Of a stretch of 29,378 nucleotides of DNA, positions 1 to 8,967 are shown piece by piece. Source of the DNA: JBMZCV01 sp049613665. Its GTDB lineage: Bacteria; Bacteroidota; Bacteroidia; Chitinophagales; UBA2359. Position numbers and translations under genes: made by a program. Numbering within the stretch: position 1 is the stretch's first letter; each line of letters opens with the position of its first letter. The notes beneath the pieces were generated by a model. That model saw nothing but the letters and a program-made list of their open reading frames with translations. It had not been told where the DNA came from and did no database searches. The stretch is taken from the NCBI GenBank assembly GCA_049613665.1, contig JBMZCV010000052.1, positions 1 through 29,378 on the forward strand, in the 5' to 3' direction.

Positions 1-234
1 CTTTTTGGAGCGAAAAACAATATTCTTGTTATGCTTAAATTCGACACCCCACGTGATAGGTTTTAAAAACTTATTACGTCTCGGCTCATTTAAAGCTTTT
101 TCTTTCAACAACAAGGAAGAAATAACCTATTTTTCTAGCCAAAAGCGTTAAATATAAAGAGCTTCTAAGCCTAATTTTTTAAAAGAACTAGTGCTGAACA
201 GTTATATTTTAGATATTTTTGAAACGTTTATGAA
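1..234. other. AT-rich intergenic stretch
   Basis: No open frame with coding character is visible on either strand and no gene runs in from the left edge. The stretch is AT-rich. The only recognisable structure in this gap is the family A repeat that follows it at 235-381. Confidence 0.5.
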
Positions 235-381
235 TAAGTGTCAAACACTAATGAATGTGACTTTTTGGCAAGCTAACACCTTGATTTTCAATGCGTTAGC
301 TTCTCAAGTGAGCATTTTATTTTTTTGTTTGGCTAAGTTTTCATAATATTCTTTTTTGTCCCTAAACATAATTGGCACTTA
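235..381. repeat. Family A palindromic repeat, copy 1
   Basis: The copy opens with TAAGTGTCAAACACTA (235-250), a small hairpin that is the reverse complement of the family's usual right end with two base changes. It contains the core hairpin GCTAAC...GTTAGC at 272-300, with an inner TTGA/TCAA stem. It closes with a decayed right end, TTGGCACTTA, at 372-381. Both ends therefore carry the same motif in opposite orientation, as in a miniature element. The last base lies 1 nt before the ATG of the next gene at 383, so the repeat would form the immediate translation-initiation context of that gene. Confidence 0.75.
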
Positions 382-382
382 G

Positions 383-1558
383 ATGTTTTTATTAAGAACC
401 TTGCTATTATTTCTTTGTACTACTTCTCTTTTTATAGCTACGGCCAATGCACAAGCAATTGATAGCATTGTATTTCATCAGCAGGCAAAATCGTTGTTAG
501 ATGGCAGTATTGGCGATGGCATGCTCGTAAAAATGAATATTCAAATCAAACGAAATCAAATTTCTGGTATTTATTATTACAAAAAATATCAGGAAGCTAT
601 TGCGATTCGAGGCCATATCAAAAAACATAACAATGACATCAGCACTTTTGAGTTGCGAGAATATGGCAATGATTCGGCAGAAGTGACAGGTATTTTTATT
701 GGGCATATTTCTACTAACAATATGGGAGAATATGTTTGGGAAGGCACTTGGCAGTCGGGAGATGGTAGCATTGCTTATCCTTTTCAGCTCAAAGAATTTA
801 ATCGCTACTACATCGGACATCAATATTTTTCAAACAAAATGATGCTTGCCGACCACGATTTTCAGTTGATAACTCGTGAGGGTGGCAATATTTTTATTTC
901 AGACCCTTGGTGTCATCAGGCAAGTGCGAGCTATTGCCAAATTGGAGGCTTGCAAGACACAAGCGTTCAAAATAAAGTCAATCGTTTCTTGAAAAATCGT
1001 TTTGCTTCGGAAGAAAAAATCTTGAAATATAGAAATGTTAGCGAATATTTCAATGCTTGTATGGTGGAATTAGATGAGACAAACCATCAAATATATGATA
1101 AAATATATACGCAAAACTATGAAACAAAGTGGTTTACGCCAAAATTATTGAGTGTAGGTTTTTATGTTTCCGAATTTTTGGGAGGAGCCCACGACTCAGA
1201 GCAAAATACTTATGCAACACTAGATTTGCGAACAGGCGAAATGTTGCAATTGACAGATTTATTTAAAAAAGAGACTAACTTTTTGGAATACATTGCTGTA
1301 TATTGCCAAAAGGAGCTATTAGACCAAGATGTTTTGATGGTAAATGATGAAAGCCAATCGCCAAATGATGAAGTTTATCGAAAAGCAACGGTTGCTAGTT
1401 TAGATAACTTTGAACATTTTTATCTCACTTCTAGCGGTTTGACTATTGTTTTTCCTTATTATCAACTCGAAAGAAGCTGGGCAGAACGCATCAATGAAGA
1501 AGTAACAATTTCATACAACGATTTGCAGGTTTATTTGAAAAATGATTTTCAGCCTTAA
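383..1558 (+). CDS. Secreted DUF3298/RsiV-like domain protein
   Basis: The 391-residue protein begins with a typical signal peptide (hydrophobic run, then ANA before Gln at about residue 23), so it is exported. The C-terminal part, about residues 190-386, resembles the DUF4163/DUF3298 module of RsiV and PdaC: a GGAHD motif (residues 267-271), a following 'LDLRTGE' strand and 'LTDLF' turn, and a terminal strand ending in 'YNDLQVYL'. In that superfamily the module occurs in anti-sigma factors, deacetylase accessory regions and many uncharacterised envelope proteins. No transmembrane anchor, lipobox or T9SS tail is seen, so a periplasmic location is inferred. The middle part (about 25-180) was not recognised. 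The ATG directly follows a family A repeat; no Shine-Dalgarno site is present, as is usual in Bacteroidota. No terminator hairpin is obvious before the next gene. Confidence 0.75.
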   Translation: MFLLRTLLLFLCTTSLFIATANAQAIDSIVFHQQAKSLLDGSIGDGMLVKMNIQIKRNQISGIYYYKKYQEAIAIRGHIKKHNNDISTFELREYGNDSAEVTGIFIGHISTNNMGEYVWEGTWQSGDGSIAYPFQLKEFNRYYIGHQYFSNKMMLADHDFQLITREGGNIFISDPWCHQASASYCQIGGLQDTSVQNKVNRFLKNRFASEEKILKYRNVSEYFNACMVELDETNHQIYDKIYTQNYETKWFTPKLLSVGFYVSEFLGGAHDSEQNTYATLDLRTGEMLQLTDLFKKETNFLEYIAVYCQKELLDQDVLMVNDESQSPNDEVYRKATVASLDNFEHFYLTSSGLTIVFPYYQLERSWAERINEEVTISYNDLQVYLKNDFQP

Positions 1559-1687
1559 AATATATTTAAATTTATGTTTTTATCTGACATTCAAGTGAAA
1601 AATGATATTTGTTTTATAGAAAAAAACTACAAAAATTGTATATTAGGCCAGCTTTTTAAACAAAATATTTTTTAAACGAAACGCAAT

Positions 1688-3367
1688 ATGAAAAAAAAAA
1701 TCTACTCCTTAGTATTAGCAGCATTATGTAGCTGCATTTTCTTTTCGGAAAATCTCCGTGCAGAACTCATTGATTATGAACTTGTCGAAAGCTACTCCAT
1801 CGAAGAGTTAGAAACGGTATTAGACGATTTTGCAGGTGGTTTTCCTATTCCTCCCGGACTCTTCAATTTCAATTATAATGTAGATGTATATAAAGTTCGC
1901 TATTTAACTTGGAATGCAACACTTACTGAAAGAGTGCAAGCTTCTGGTGCTTTGGCTGTGCCACAAAATAGCACTTGTCCATTGCCAATGGTGGTTTATC
2001 AGCACGGCACATCTTTTAATCCAAATGGCGTTCCTTCACAATTATCAACAGAAGTATTTATCGGAAATGTGATGGGTGCTGATGGCTATGTCGTCTTGAT
2101 GCCAGATTATTTAGGTTTGGGTGAGTCAGTAGGTATGCACCCTTATGTGCATTCAAAAACAGAAGCTACTGCCGCTATTGATATGATGGTAGCTGCCGAA
2201 GAATTGCAAGAAATTTTAACTTATGAGTTCAATGACCAAGTATTTATTTGTGGTTACTCACAAGGTGGACATGGTGCAATGGCTTTGTTTTATGAACTAG
2301 AAACCTATTATGCCGATGAATATCATGTAGCAGCAGCAGCTCCAATGTCTGGCCCTTATGATATTTCGGTAACGCAAGAAAGTGTTATGTGGGAAGATTA
2401 TTCTAGCCCTGGCTATTTGCCATATGTTATTTTGGGTTATCAAGAAGCCTATCCAGAGCTTTTCGATGGCATTGGTGATGTTTTCAACGAAGAATACGAT
2501 TTGTTCAACAATTGCTGCATTTCGAGCGGCGAATTTCATAGTATTTTGAGTTCGTTCAACTTGCCTAGCCGTCCTATTGATATGCTATTGCCAGATGTAG
2601 TAGCAGAGTACGAAACAGACCCAAACCATCCTTTGCGTGTTGCTTTGGCAGACAATGATTTGTATGATTGGACACCGCAAGCACCTGTTTTATTGTTGGG
2701 TTGTGGTGGTGACGAGCAAGTAAAATTTGAAAATTCGATTGTATGTTACGATAAGTTTGTCGAAAATGGTGTAGAAGATGTAGAAGTCGTTAATTTTGGT
2801 AACTTCTTGCACAATGACTGTGTGCCTTTTTGTTTGATTGCAGGAAAGCAACATTTTGATAAGCACAGAGATATGAGCAATGGCATAATGGTTACTTATG
2901 ATGTCGCAAATCCAAGCAATGAAACTGCTACTGATGGTTCTATCGACTTAAATATTTCGGGTGGTGAAGGTGCTTATACGATTATGTGGGACAATGGAAT
3001 GGAAGATGAAAGCTTGAGTAATTTACCAGTAGGCGACTATATGGTAACAATTATGGACGAAAGAGGTTGTTATACTATCGAAACCATTACGCTTGATGGT
3101 AGTGTTGGCATTTATGATAATACGCAAACTCTAATATCTGTATATCCGAATCCTGCTACTGATTTTGTGCATATAGATTTGCCCACTAATATCAATGGTA
3201 CTTACAACGTGCAAATTCACAATATTGCTGGCGAAATGATGCGTAGTTTTGGCAATATGACTGCCAAAAGTTTAGATATTGATGTGCAAAACTTGAATAC
3301 AGGAATTTATTTAGTTTCTTTGCAAGCAGAAGGTGCTGTTTATCAATCAAAATTAATGGTTTATTAA
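1688..3367 (+). CDS. T9SS-exported alpha/beta hydrolase (lipase/esterase-like)
   Basis: The 559-residue protein starts with a signal peptide (about residues 1-25). Residues ~60-395 form an alpha/beta-hydrolase: 'YQHGT' for the oxyanion region, 'MPDYLGLGES', and the nucleophile elbow GYSQG with Ser191. Asp342 (in GGDEQ) and His375 (in LHNDC) are the best candidates to complete the triad. The layout resembles secretory lipases and bacterial acyl hydrolases. Residues ~397-475 match a SprB-type repeat ('DGSIDLNISGGEGAYTIMW'), common in gliding and T9SS proteins. Residues ~483-559 are a type A T9SS sorting domain, with 'YPNPATDFVHIDL' and 'LNTGIYLVSL', normally removed on export to the surface. 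The substrate is not predictable. A strong terminator follows about 50 bp after the stop, so the gene is probably monocistronic. Confidence 0.88.
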   Translation: MKKKIYSLVLAALCSCIFFSENLRAELIDYELVESYSIEELETVLDDFAGGFPIPPGLFNFNYNVDVYKVRYLTWNATLTERVQASGALAVPQNSTCPLPMVVYQHGTSFNPNGVPSQLSTEVFIGNVMGADGYVVLMPDYLGLGESVGMHPYVHSKTEATAAIDMMVAAEELQEILTYEFNDQVFICGYSQGGHGAMALFYELETYYADEYHVAAAAPMSGPYDISVTQESVMWEDYSSPGYLPYVILGYQEAYPELFDGIGDVFNEEYDLFNNCCISSGEFHSILSSFNLPSRPIDMLLPDVVAEYETDPNHPLRVALADNDLYDWTPQAPVLLLGCGGDEQVKFENSIVCYDKFVENGVEDVEVVNFGNFLHNDCVPFCLIAGKQHFDKHRDMSNGIMVTYDVANPSNETATDGSIDLNISGGEGAYTIMWDNGMEDESLSNLPVGDYMVTIMDERGCYTIETITLDGSVGIYDNTQTLISVYPNPATDFVHIDLPTNINGTYNVQIHNIAGEMMRSFGNMTAKSLDIDVQNLNTGIYLVSLQAEGAVYQSKLMVY

Positions 3368-3369
3368 GA

Positions 3370-3380
3370 GAGGCTGTTTA
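3370..3380 (+). repeat. Solo end of family B (GAGGCTGTTTA)
   Basis: GAGGCTGTTTA, just after the stop codon of the hydrolase, is the same as the left end of the family B element at 12866. No matching inverted right end is found nearby, so this is either a solo remnant or chance. Confidence 0.35.
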
Positions 3381-3416
3381 TGGCTTGAATGAGTCAGCAT
3401 TTTTTATAAAAAATCT

Positions 3417-3453
3417 AAAAGACATACTTTATTATAAAGTATGTCTTTTTTTT
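3417..3453 (+). terminator. Rho-independent terminator after the T9SS hydrolase
   Basis: A perfect 11-bp stem (GACATACTTTA/TAAAGTATGTC) with a 3-nt loop at 3421-3445 is preceded by AAAA and followed by eight T. This is a strong intrinsic terminator for the hydrolase gene. Nothing converges on it. Confidence 0.9.
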
Positions 3454-3626
3454 GTCTATAATTTTCAATAAAAACTATTTTCTTCTATTTTAAATAAAAA
3501 AATAACTACTTTAGCAAAGAAGAAACTTGAATATGTATAATTAAGTTTTTCGTTTGCTAAAAATAGCCTACCCATTTCATTATACTGCTCTCTCTTTTTT
3601 ATAAAAAAATAAATTAAACATTTTTT

Positions 3627-4181
3627 ATGATGACTAAAACAACCTTTTCAAGCATAATATGCTTAATATTACTATTATGTTTTGCATCTACAACTTCTTT
3701 TGAACTGAAAGCACAAGAAGCTAAACAAGCTAGTGTTTCGCTAGAAAAAGTAGAAACAATGACTGAAAGCTTGCATCTATTATTAAATTTTAGCGACTCG
3801 CAATATGCAGCAGCTAAAAAGATAAACGAAAAAGCACTTGGCATGATGCAAGAAGTGAAAAATAAGTATAAAAATAGCGAGATGCTTTCAACACTTGTTG
3901 CACACGAACAGCAACAAATAGGAGAGTATAGAGACCAGAAGCTAATGAGAATACTTGCAGCTACGCAAAAAACAAGTTTGAAACAGCTACAACAAACTAA
4001 CAAAAATAGGCTGCAAAATGAAAATGCAGTACGTTACGAAAAATTAATTGCTGAACACAAACAGCTTTCGCCAGCAGAAAATCTAAATAATAATCAATAC
4101 AAACCGCTTTCAAAGGATAAAACAGCAGTCGAAATTGATATAAATTTGCTTGAAAAAGCGATGCAAGTTTATGATTTTTAA
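3627..4181 (+). CDS. Small secreted helical protein, unknown function
   Basis: The 184-residue protein has a signal peptide (about residues 1-29, ending near LKAQ) and a mature part that is almost entirely helical and rich in Lys, Gln and Glu. The segment 'LNFSDSQYAAAKKINEKA' followed by Gln-rich amphipathic helices faintly resembles Spy/CpxP-type periplasmic proteins ('L.LTdeQ..ki..i'), but the match is too weak to name a family. Two adjacent ATG codons (3627 and 3630) could serve as start. No Shine-Dalgarno is seen. A weak -7-like TACTTTAG lies at 3507-3514. Only 68 bp separate it from the large surface protein downstream with no terminator between, so co-transcription is possible. Confidence 0.65.
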   Translation: MMTKTTFSSIICLILLLCFASTTSFELKAQEAKQASVSLEKVETMTESLHLLLNFSDSQYAAAKKINEKALGMMQEVKNKYKNSEMLSTLVAHEQQQIGEYRDQKLMRILAATQKTSLKQLQQTNKNRLQNENAVRYEKLIAEHKQLSPAENLNNNQYKPLSKDKTAVEIDINLLEKAMQVYDF

Positions 4182-4249
4182 GTGCCTCACTAATTTTAAA
4201 TCCCAAAGACATTGAATAACTGTTTACTAAAAAAATAATTCACTTTTTT

Positions 4250-7200
4250 ATGAAACTAAATTTACTACTTTATATAGCATTAATTTTTTGTTGTAGCTAT
4301 GCGTATGCACAAGTTTCGCCTTGTAATGCTACCTATCTAAACGGTACACAAGCAAGCGTACCTGTAAATGGCACAACGGCAGCAAGCGGACAATTGCCAA
4401 CGCCAACTTGCGGCACGTTTACGAGTGCAGCCGCTTGCAACGACAATTGGTTTAAAATAGTAGTGCCTCCAAATGGAAATGTAGATGCTACTATCACAAA
4501 TTCAGGCGGCAGTTCTGGCATTACTGCCTATACTTCTAGTACAAATATCTGTTCTGGCACATTCACACAAGTAGGCTGCGATGTTGCTACCAATAGTCAT
4601 ACACTAAGTTTAACAGGTCTCACACCTACCGATACCGTTTATGTTCGCCTTTGGGACGATGATTGCAATGGAGATAGAGTTTTTGATTCGTTTTCTTTAA
4701 CTGCTTTTACTTCGGCTGATGAGCCTTGCGATGCTGTCGATATTCCAATTGATGATATAGGCATTGGCACAACGGCAGGCAATACCGAAACTACTAATCC
4801 TGGTGTACCAACAAATTGCTTAACTTCTAGTTCCGATAATGCAGGTTTTAATACTGCTAATGTATGTGAAGACACTTGGTTTACAGTCACGATTCCAACT
4901 TCTGGTTCAGTACAAATCAATTTGGATGTAACGGCTGGTGGCGATAATGATATGTCTATGGCAGCTTATATAGGTGCTTGCAATAGTCTTACGCAAGTCG
5001 TTTGCGATGACGACGATGGCGTTAGTACAACTCCACAACTTGTGCTTTCCGATGACCCAAATACGGTTTATTACATTCGTGTTTGGGACAATGGTTGCGA
5101 TGCAGTAGCTAAAGAATTTGAGATTAGCGTAACAGAAACGACTGAAATTCGTTTAAATCCCAATGTAAATAGTACTGTTAATTTAACGTGTGGCAATACT
5201 TACAACTTTCACGATAGTGGAGGGCCTGGAACATGGAATGGCACAGCAGGCACAGGTTCATTTGATGGCTATTATGTTGAAATGCCTAATCAAATGCAAG
5301 AAATTACCTTTTGTGCAGAAGCTGGCCAAGTTGTTATGGTAGATTTTGAAGCGACTTTTCCACTTGGCGGAGGTGCTCCTTTTACAGAACATGTCAATTT
5401 AAACTCGCCAAATATCAATGATGGTTCAGATTTGGAAACAGGAAACGATTATTTATATATTTATGATGGAAACGATGCCACAAGTTCCAATCCTTTAGGA
5501 GTTTATACAGGTACAGCCGCTGCAAACCCTGAACCTGGAACGGTGTATTCGACAGGACAATGTATTACTTTTAGAATGACAACTGCTAATTCTGGCACAA
5601 GTTGGGGAGGCTGGAACGCTTATGTTTCATGTGCAGCAGAGGCTACCGTAAATGCTACTGAAACAACTTGCTCGGCTACTTTTGCAGAAAACACATTAGC
5701 AAACAATCAACATGAAGTTTGGACATACTGCCCTGCAACGGCTGGCGATTGCATCTGGGCAGATTTTTCGTCTAGCTTTTCGCTCGAAACGGAAGAAGAT
5801 TATCTATATGTATATAATGGAAATAGTGTTGATGAACCACTTTTGGGCATTTTTACGGAAACCAATAATAGCTTAGGTATTTTGAAAGCAACGATAGAAA
5901 ACGCTTCTGGCTGCTTGACATTTAGATATATGTCTGATGGCGGAGTAGCAGGCACAGGCTGGAGTGCCGCTATGAGTTGTGGCGAATGTCGTTTAGCAAA
6001 TGGAACAGACTCTTGTGTCGATGCAACACCAATCACACAAACAGGAACTTATGCCGCTATGACAGTAAATTTTGATGGTGAAGGCGTAACGAGTGGCGAC
6101 AATCCAAATGCAGAAGGTGGCGACCCAAATTTGCCAACGAATGATGCTGCAAATGGCGATGGTGCAAGTGGTGAAAATTGTTTTGCAGGCGAGCAAGAAA
6201 TTACAATTTTAGAAAACAACCATTGGTATCAATTTACGATGCCTTCCGTTGATTGTGCAGGAGGTTTTGATTTTGGCTTAAATAATATCTCTTGCCAAAA
6301 TACAGCTAGTTTTGCAGGAGCTCAAATAGCAATTTATCACAGCTCGGCAGGCTGCCAAAATGGTACAGCTTGGGGAAATCCACTTTATTGTGCCGATATT
6401 TTGCAAAATGGTTCTTCTATCAATCTAAATGATTATGATGGAAATGGAAATAGCGTTTTTGGGCAGCCTGCTGATGACCCAACTTTAAAAATTATTGAAG
6501 GGGAAACTTATTACATTATGTTTGATGGATATGTTGGCGGACATTGCAATTACGATTTACTTGTTTCAGGTTTTCCAGACGACATCAATGAGCTAACAGC
6601 ATCGGCAAACAGCATTTGCACAGGAAACACGACAGATTTAACAATTAATGCAAGCATTGGTGTAGAGATTTTAGTCTTTGAAACTGCAACAGCCGAGACA
6701 GATGGCGATGCACTCTACGCTCTCAATTCGAGTAGTCCAGATTATATCGCTTCTTATGGCCCAACAACAGCACCAAATGCAGATGGCGAAATTGAATATA
6801 CAGCTTTAAGCCTACCAACAAATACTACTTGCACACCTCGCACTTTCCAAATTTATGCGAGAGACCCAAACAATGATGGCAGCACTTCTTGCGACCCTTT
6901 TGCTGCTACAACTGTTATTGTTTATCCATTGGCTACCGCAACTTCACAATTTGATGAGCCTACGGCCTCTTGTGCAACAGCAATTATTACTAATTGCGAT
7001 GTTGGGCAAATGACAATCATGTATGACAACGACAACGATTTGGCAGGAAACGGCTATGAGGCATCTACAGCACCGACAATTTCGGCAGGTGACCCAGATG
7101 TAACTGTCCGTTATCAAGTAGCAGCGACAGGTGCACCTAGCGGTTGCGAAACCACAGGAAGCTATGTAGTGAGTTGTGCATTTGCACCTGTTTCTATTAG

Positions 7201-7600
7201 CGGTTCTGTTTTCTTAGACGAAAATACACAAGATGGCTTTAGCACAGGCGAAACACCTATCACGACAGGCGTAACAGTAGCTTTGTATGACTACAATGGC
7301 GGCACACCAATTTTAATTACCCAAGATTTGAATGGAACGCCTTTGCCAACGACAACAGATGCAAGCGGTGATTATTCATTTACCAATCTTCCGCCAGCTA
7401 CCTATTATGTCGTATTTTCTACACCAACAGGCAATGCTATTACCACCCAGCCAGACCTTATTGTAGAGGGCGATGATGATGATAGCGATATTGATAGCAA
7501 TGGACAAACGCCAAATATCATCTTAGCAAGCGGCGACAATGCAATCGATGTTGATGCAGGTTTTATTTTAGTTTGTGGTTCAAACGCAGGACAGTTTTAG
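4250..7600 (+). CDS. Large modular surface protein (PPC-like, CUB-like, SdrD_B-like domains)
   Basis: The 1116-residue protein has a signal peptide ending near AYA-Q (residue ~21). Modules in order: two Cys-rich beta domains of pre-peptidase C-terminal type (~22-155 and ~156-297), each with a 'W(F)' core and an Asp-rich 'VRLWDDDC' or 'IRVWDNGC' strand; two CUB-like domains (~308-463 and ~470-580) with 'DYLYIYDG' and 'DYLYVYNG' strands and paired cysteines; a third PPC-like domain (~585-780); an Ig-like or T9SS-type beta region (~781-984); and an SdrD_B-like domain (~985-1110, opening GSVFLDENTQDG). This architecture belongs to surface adhesins and secreted enzymes without the catalytic part. 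No peptidase or glycosidase domain is seen. It ends right after the SdrD_B-like fold with no T9SS sorting domain, which is unexpected. A family A repeat starts 27 bp after the stop. Confidence 0.8.
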   Translation: MKLNLLLYIALIFCCSYAYAQVSPCNATYLNGTQASVPVNGTTAASGQLPTPTCGTFTSAAACNDNWFKIVVPPNGNVDATITNSGGSSGITAYTSSTNICSGTFTQVGCDVATNSHTLSLTGLTPTDTVYVRLWDDDCNGDRVFDSFSLTAFTSADEPCDAVDIPIDDIGIGTTAGNTETTNPGVPTNCLTSSSDNAGFNTANVCEDTWFTVTIPTSGSVQINLDVTAGGDNDMSMAAYIGACNSLTQVVCDDDDGVSTTPQLVLSDDPNTVYYIRVWDNGCDAVAKEFEISVTETTEIRLNPNVNSTVNLTCGNTYNFHDSGGPGTWNGTAGTGSFDGYYVEMPNQMQEITFCAEAGQVVMVDFEATFPLGGGAPFTEHVNLNSPNINDGSDLETGNDYLYIYDGNDATSSNPLGVYTGTAAANPEPGTVYSTGQCITFRMTTANSGTSWGGWNAYVSCAAEATVNATETTCSATFAENTLANNQHEVWTYCPATAGDCIWADFSSSFSLETEEDYLYVYNGNSVDEPLLGIFTETNNSLGILKATIENASGCLTFRYMSDGGVAGTGWSAAMSCGECRLANGTDSCVDATPITQTGTYAAMTVNFDGEGVTSGDNPNAEGGDPNLPTNDAANGDGASGENCFAGEQEITILENNHWYQFTMPSVDCAGGFDFGLNNISCQNTASFAGAQIAIYHSSAGCQNGTAWGNPLYCADILQNGSSINLNDYDGNGNSVFGQPADDPTLKIIEGETYYIMFDGYVGGHCNYDLLVSGFPDDINELTASANSICTGNTTDLTINASIGVEILVFETATAETDGDALYALNSSSPDYIASYGPTTAPNADGEIEYTALSLPTNTTCTPRTFQIYARDPNNDGSTSCDPFAATTVIVYPLATATSQFDEPTASCATAIITNCDVGQMTIMYDNDNDLAGNGYEASTAPTISAGDPDVTVRYQVAATGAPSGCETTGSYVVSCAFAPVSISGSVFLDENTQDGFSTGETPITTGVTVALYDYNGGTPILITQDLNGTPLPTTTDASGDYSFTNLPPATYYVVFSTPTGNAITTQPDLIVEGDDDDSDIDSNGQTPNIILASGDNAIDVDAGFILVCGSNAGQF

Positions 7601-7626
7601 TTCTTTATAGCTAAATGTTGTTTCGA

Positions 7627-7733
7627 TAAGTAGTCAGACAAAAATAAGTATATATCTCGTTGGAGCTAACACGCTGAACATCAATGCGTTAGCCACTAAA
7701 CGAATGCTTTATTAAATAGGTGCTTGGCACTTA
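7627..7733 (+). repeat. Family A palindromic repeat, copy 2 (near full length)
   Basis: This 107-bp copy shows the family layout well: left end TAAGTAGTCAGACAAAAATA, core hairpin GCTAAC...GTTAGC (7665-7693), the stretch CACTAAACGAATGCTTTATT and right end TAGGTGCTTGGCACTTA. Bases 7691-7733 recur nearly unchanged at 15048-15081 and, inverted, at 20751-20795. It starts 27 bp after the stop of the large surface protein. Confidence 0.85.
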
Positions 7734-7757
7734 ACAGCAATTATTTATCTAAAAATA

Positions 7758-7805
7758 GAAAAGCATCTTCTCGCAAAAATCATTTTTGTGAAAAGATGCT
7801 TTTTA
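7758..7805 (+). terminator. Rho-independent terminator after the large surface protein
   Basis: A long hairpin pairs AGCATCTTCTCGCAAAAA with TTTTTGTGAAAAGATGCT at 7762-7800 with only a few wobble or mismatched positions, flanked by an A-run and a short T-run. It lies about 160 bp after the upstream stop, beyond a family A repeat, so the repeat would be part of that gene's 3' UTR. Confidence 0.75.
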
Positions 7806-7910
7806 GCTTTTCCTAGAAAGCAAATAATTCGATACTTACGAAATTGCTTCGCAATGAATTACCCAAAACACATTAAAAAAATTATGACAATAATTTGATG
7901 AGATATATCA

Positions 7911-7939
7911 TTGCAAGCACACAAACAATCTTACCTTTG
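7911..7939 (+). promoter_or_regulatory. Bacteroidota-type promoter, distant from the hydrolase gene
   Basis: TACCTTTG at 7932-7939 fits the TAnnTTTG -7 box, and TTG at 7911-7913 lies 18 nt upstream, close to the usual -33/-7 spacing. Transcription would start near 7945, giving a leader of about 210 nt to the ATG at 8155. That leader contains a fragment similar to element D and a family B-like fold-back. Confidence 0.5.
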
Positions 7940-7993
7940 TTGTAGCAACTATTCTCATTTTAACAAAAGTAATACCTTTTAGTACACTGTAAA

Positions 7994-8036
7994 GCAAGTT
8001 TTTAACTACCAAATAGCTTTGAATTGGAGAATAGTT
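7994..8036 (+). repeat. Fragment related to multi-hairpin element D
   Basis: The segment AGTTTTTAACTACCAAA followed after a few bases by CTTT-AATTGGA recurs inside the element at 27467-27683 (about 27555-27586). Here the flanking hairpins and terminal repeats are missing, so this looks like a decayed partial copy. Confidence 0.5.
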
Positions 8037-8040
8037 GATT

Positions 8041-8140
8041 AGGAGCTGTTTAAATATTATTTTTTGGATTAAAAAAGCATTCATTTTGACTAAAAATCAA
8101 GCTTTTTTTAGCAGTTTCAAAAACAACTTTTAAACAGTAA
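8041..8140 (+). repeat. Family B MITE-like fold-back (diverged copy)
   Basis: The outer ends CTGTTTAAA (8046-8054) and TTTAAACAG (8129-8137) are inverted repeats, with an inner stem AAAAAAGC (8071-8078)/GCTTTTTT (8101-8108). The left end GGAGCTGTTTAAAT resembles the GAGGCTGTTTA ends of the other family B copies. It sits in the leader of the next gene, ending 15 bp before its ATG. Confidence 0.5.
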
Positions 8141-8154
8141 TTTATATTTAAAAC

Positions 8155-8967
8155 ATGAAAAAACGACATATTATCCTAAGCACAAGTATCATACTCCTCA
8201 CAACAGCAATACTCGTTATATTGTTTGGGCAAGACAGAATTGTGTTGCAGGCAGTTGCATTACCTTCCAACTATCAGTTTCAGTTCGATTCGGCTTATGA
8301 AGAGTTTTTTTTTGAAAAAGAAGCAGTCAAAATCAATGCTTTACTGTTTCGTACCGAGCAAAAACCTTCTAAGGGTTTAGTATTTTATTTGCATGGCAAT
8401 GCCGACAATTTGCAGCGACACGCCAAAAGATATAGTCATTTTACTGAAAAAGGCTATGATATTTTTATGATGGATTATAGAAGCTACGGCAAGAGTAGAG
8501 GAATAACAAACGAAGCTGTTTTTCATGAAGATGTACAGTGGATTTTTGAAGAAGCTTTGAAAATATGCGAAACAACAGCAGCCGAAACCATTGTCTATGG
8601 TCGCTCATTGGGGACAGGTATGGCAAGTAAGCTGGCAAGCAAACAACAAGTGAAAACCTTGATTTTGGAAACACCTTATTCTAAAATTGCCGATGTACCG
8701 AATTATTATTTCCCTTTTTTGCCCTACGACAAATTTCTGAAATACACTTTTCGCACCTGCGATTGGCTCAACAAAGTATCTTGCAACACTTATATCATAC
8801 ATGGTACGAAAGATTGGATAGTACCTTACAAATCAGGCCACAGACTGAAAAGTGTGATGTCGAACGCCAATCATTTTATTACGATAAAGGGCGGACATCA
8901 CAATAATTTACCAACATTTTCGGCCTATCATCATTATCTAAACTTGTGTTTGGAAGACAATCTTTAA
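8155..8967 (+). CDS. Membrane-anchored alpha/beta hydrolase (COG1073/Bem46-like)
   Basis: The 270-residue protein begins with a signal anchor or uncleaved signal (about residues 5-24) and continues as a serine hydrolase: 'YLHGNADN' oxyanion loop, 'DYRSYGKSRG', nucleophile elbow GRSLG with Ser151, acid Asp220 in HGTKDWIVP, and His248 in KGGHHNN. All three triad residues are in the expected order and spacing for the Bem46/FrsA-like group of esterases and peptidases; the substrate is unknown. The active site should face the periplasm. The stop codon overlaps the end of the convergent response-regulator gene by 4 bp, so the two mRNAs would be complementary at their 3' ends unless transcription stops inside the neighbour. 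The leader is long and carries repeat fragments. Confidence 0.87.
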   Translation: MKKRHIILSTSIILLTTAILVILFGQDRIVLQAVALPSNYQFQFDSAYEEFFFEKEAVKINALLFRTEQKPSKGLVFYLHGNADNLQRHAKRYSHFTEKGYDIFMMDYRSYGKSRGITNEAVFHEDVQWIFEEALKICETTAAETIVYGRSLGTGMASKLASKQQVKTLILETPYSKIADVPNYYFPFLPYDKFLKYTFRTCDWLNKVSCNTYIIHGTKDWIVPYKSGHRLKSVMSNANHFITIKGGHHNNLPTFSAYHHYLNLCLEDNL

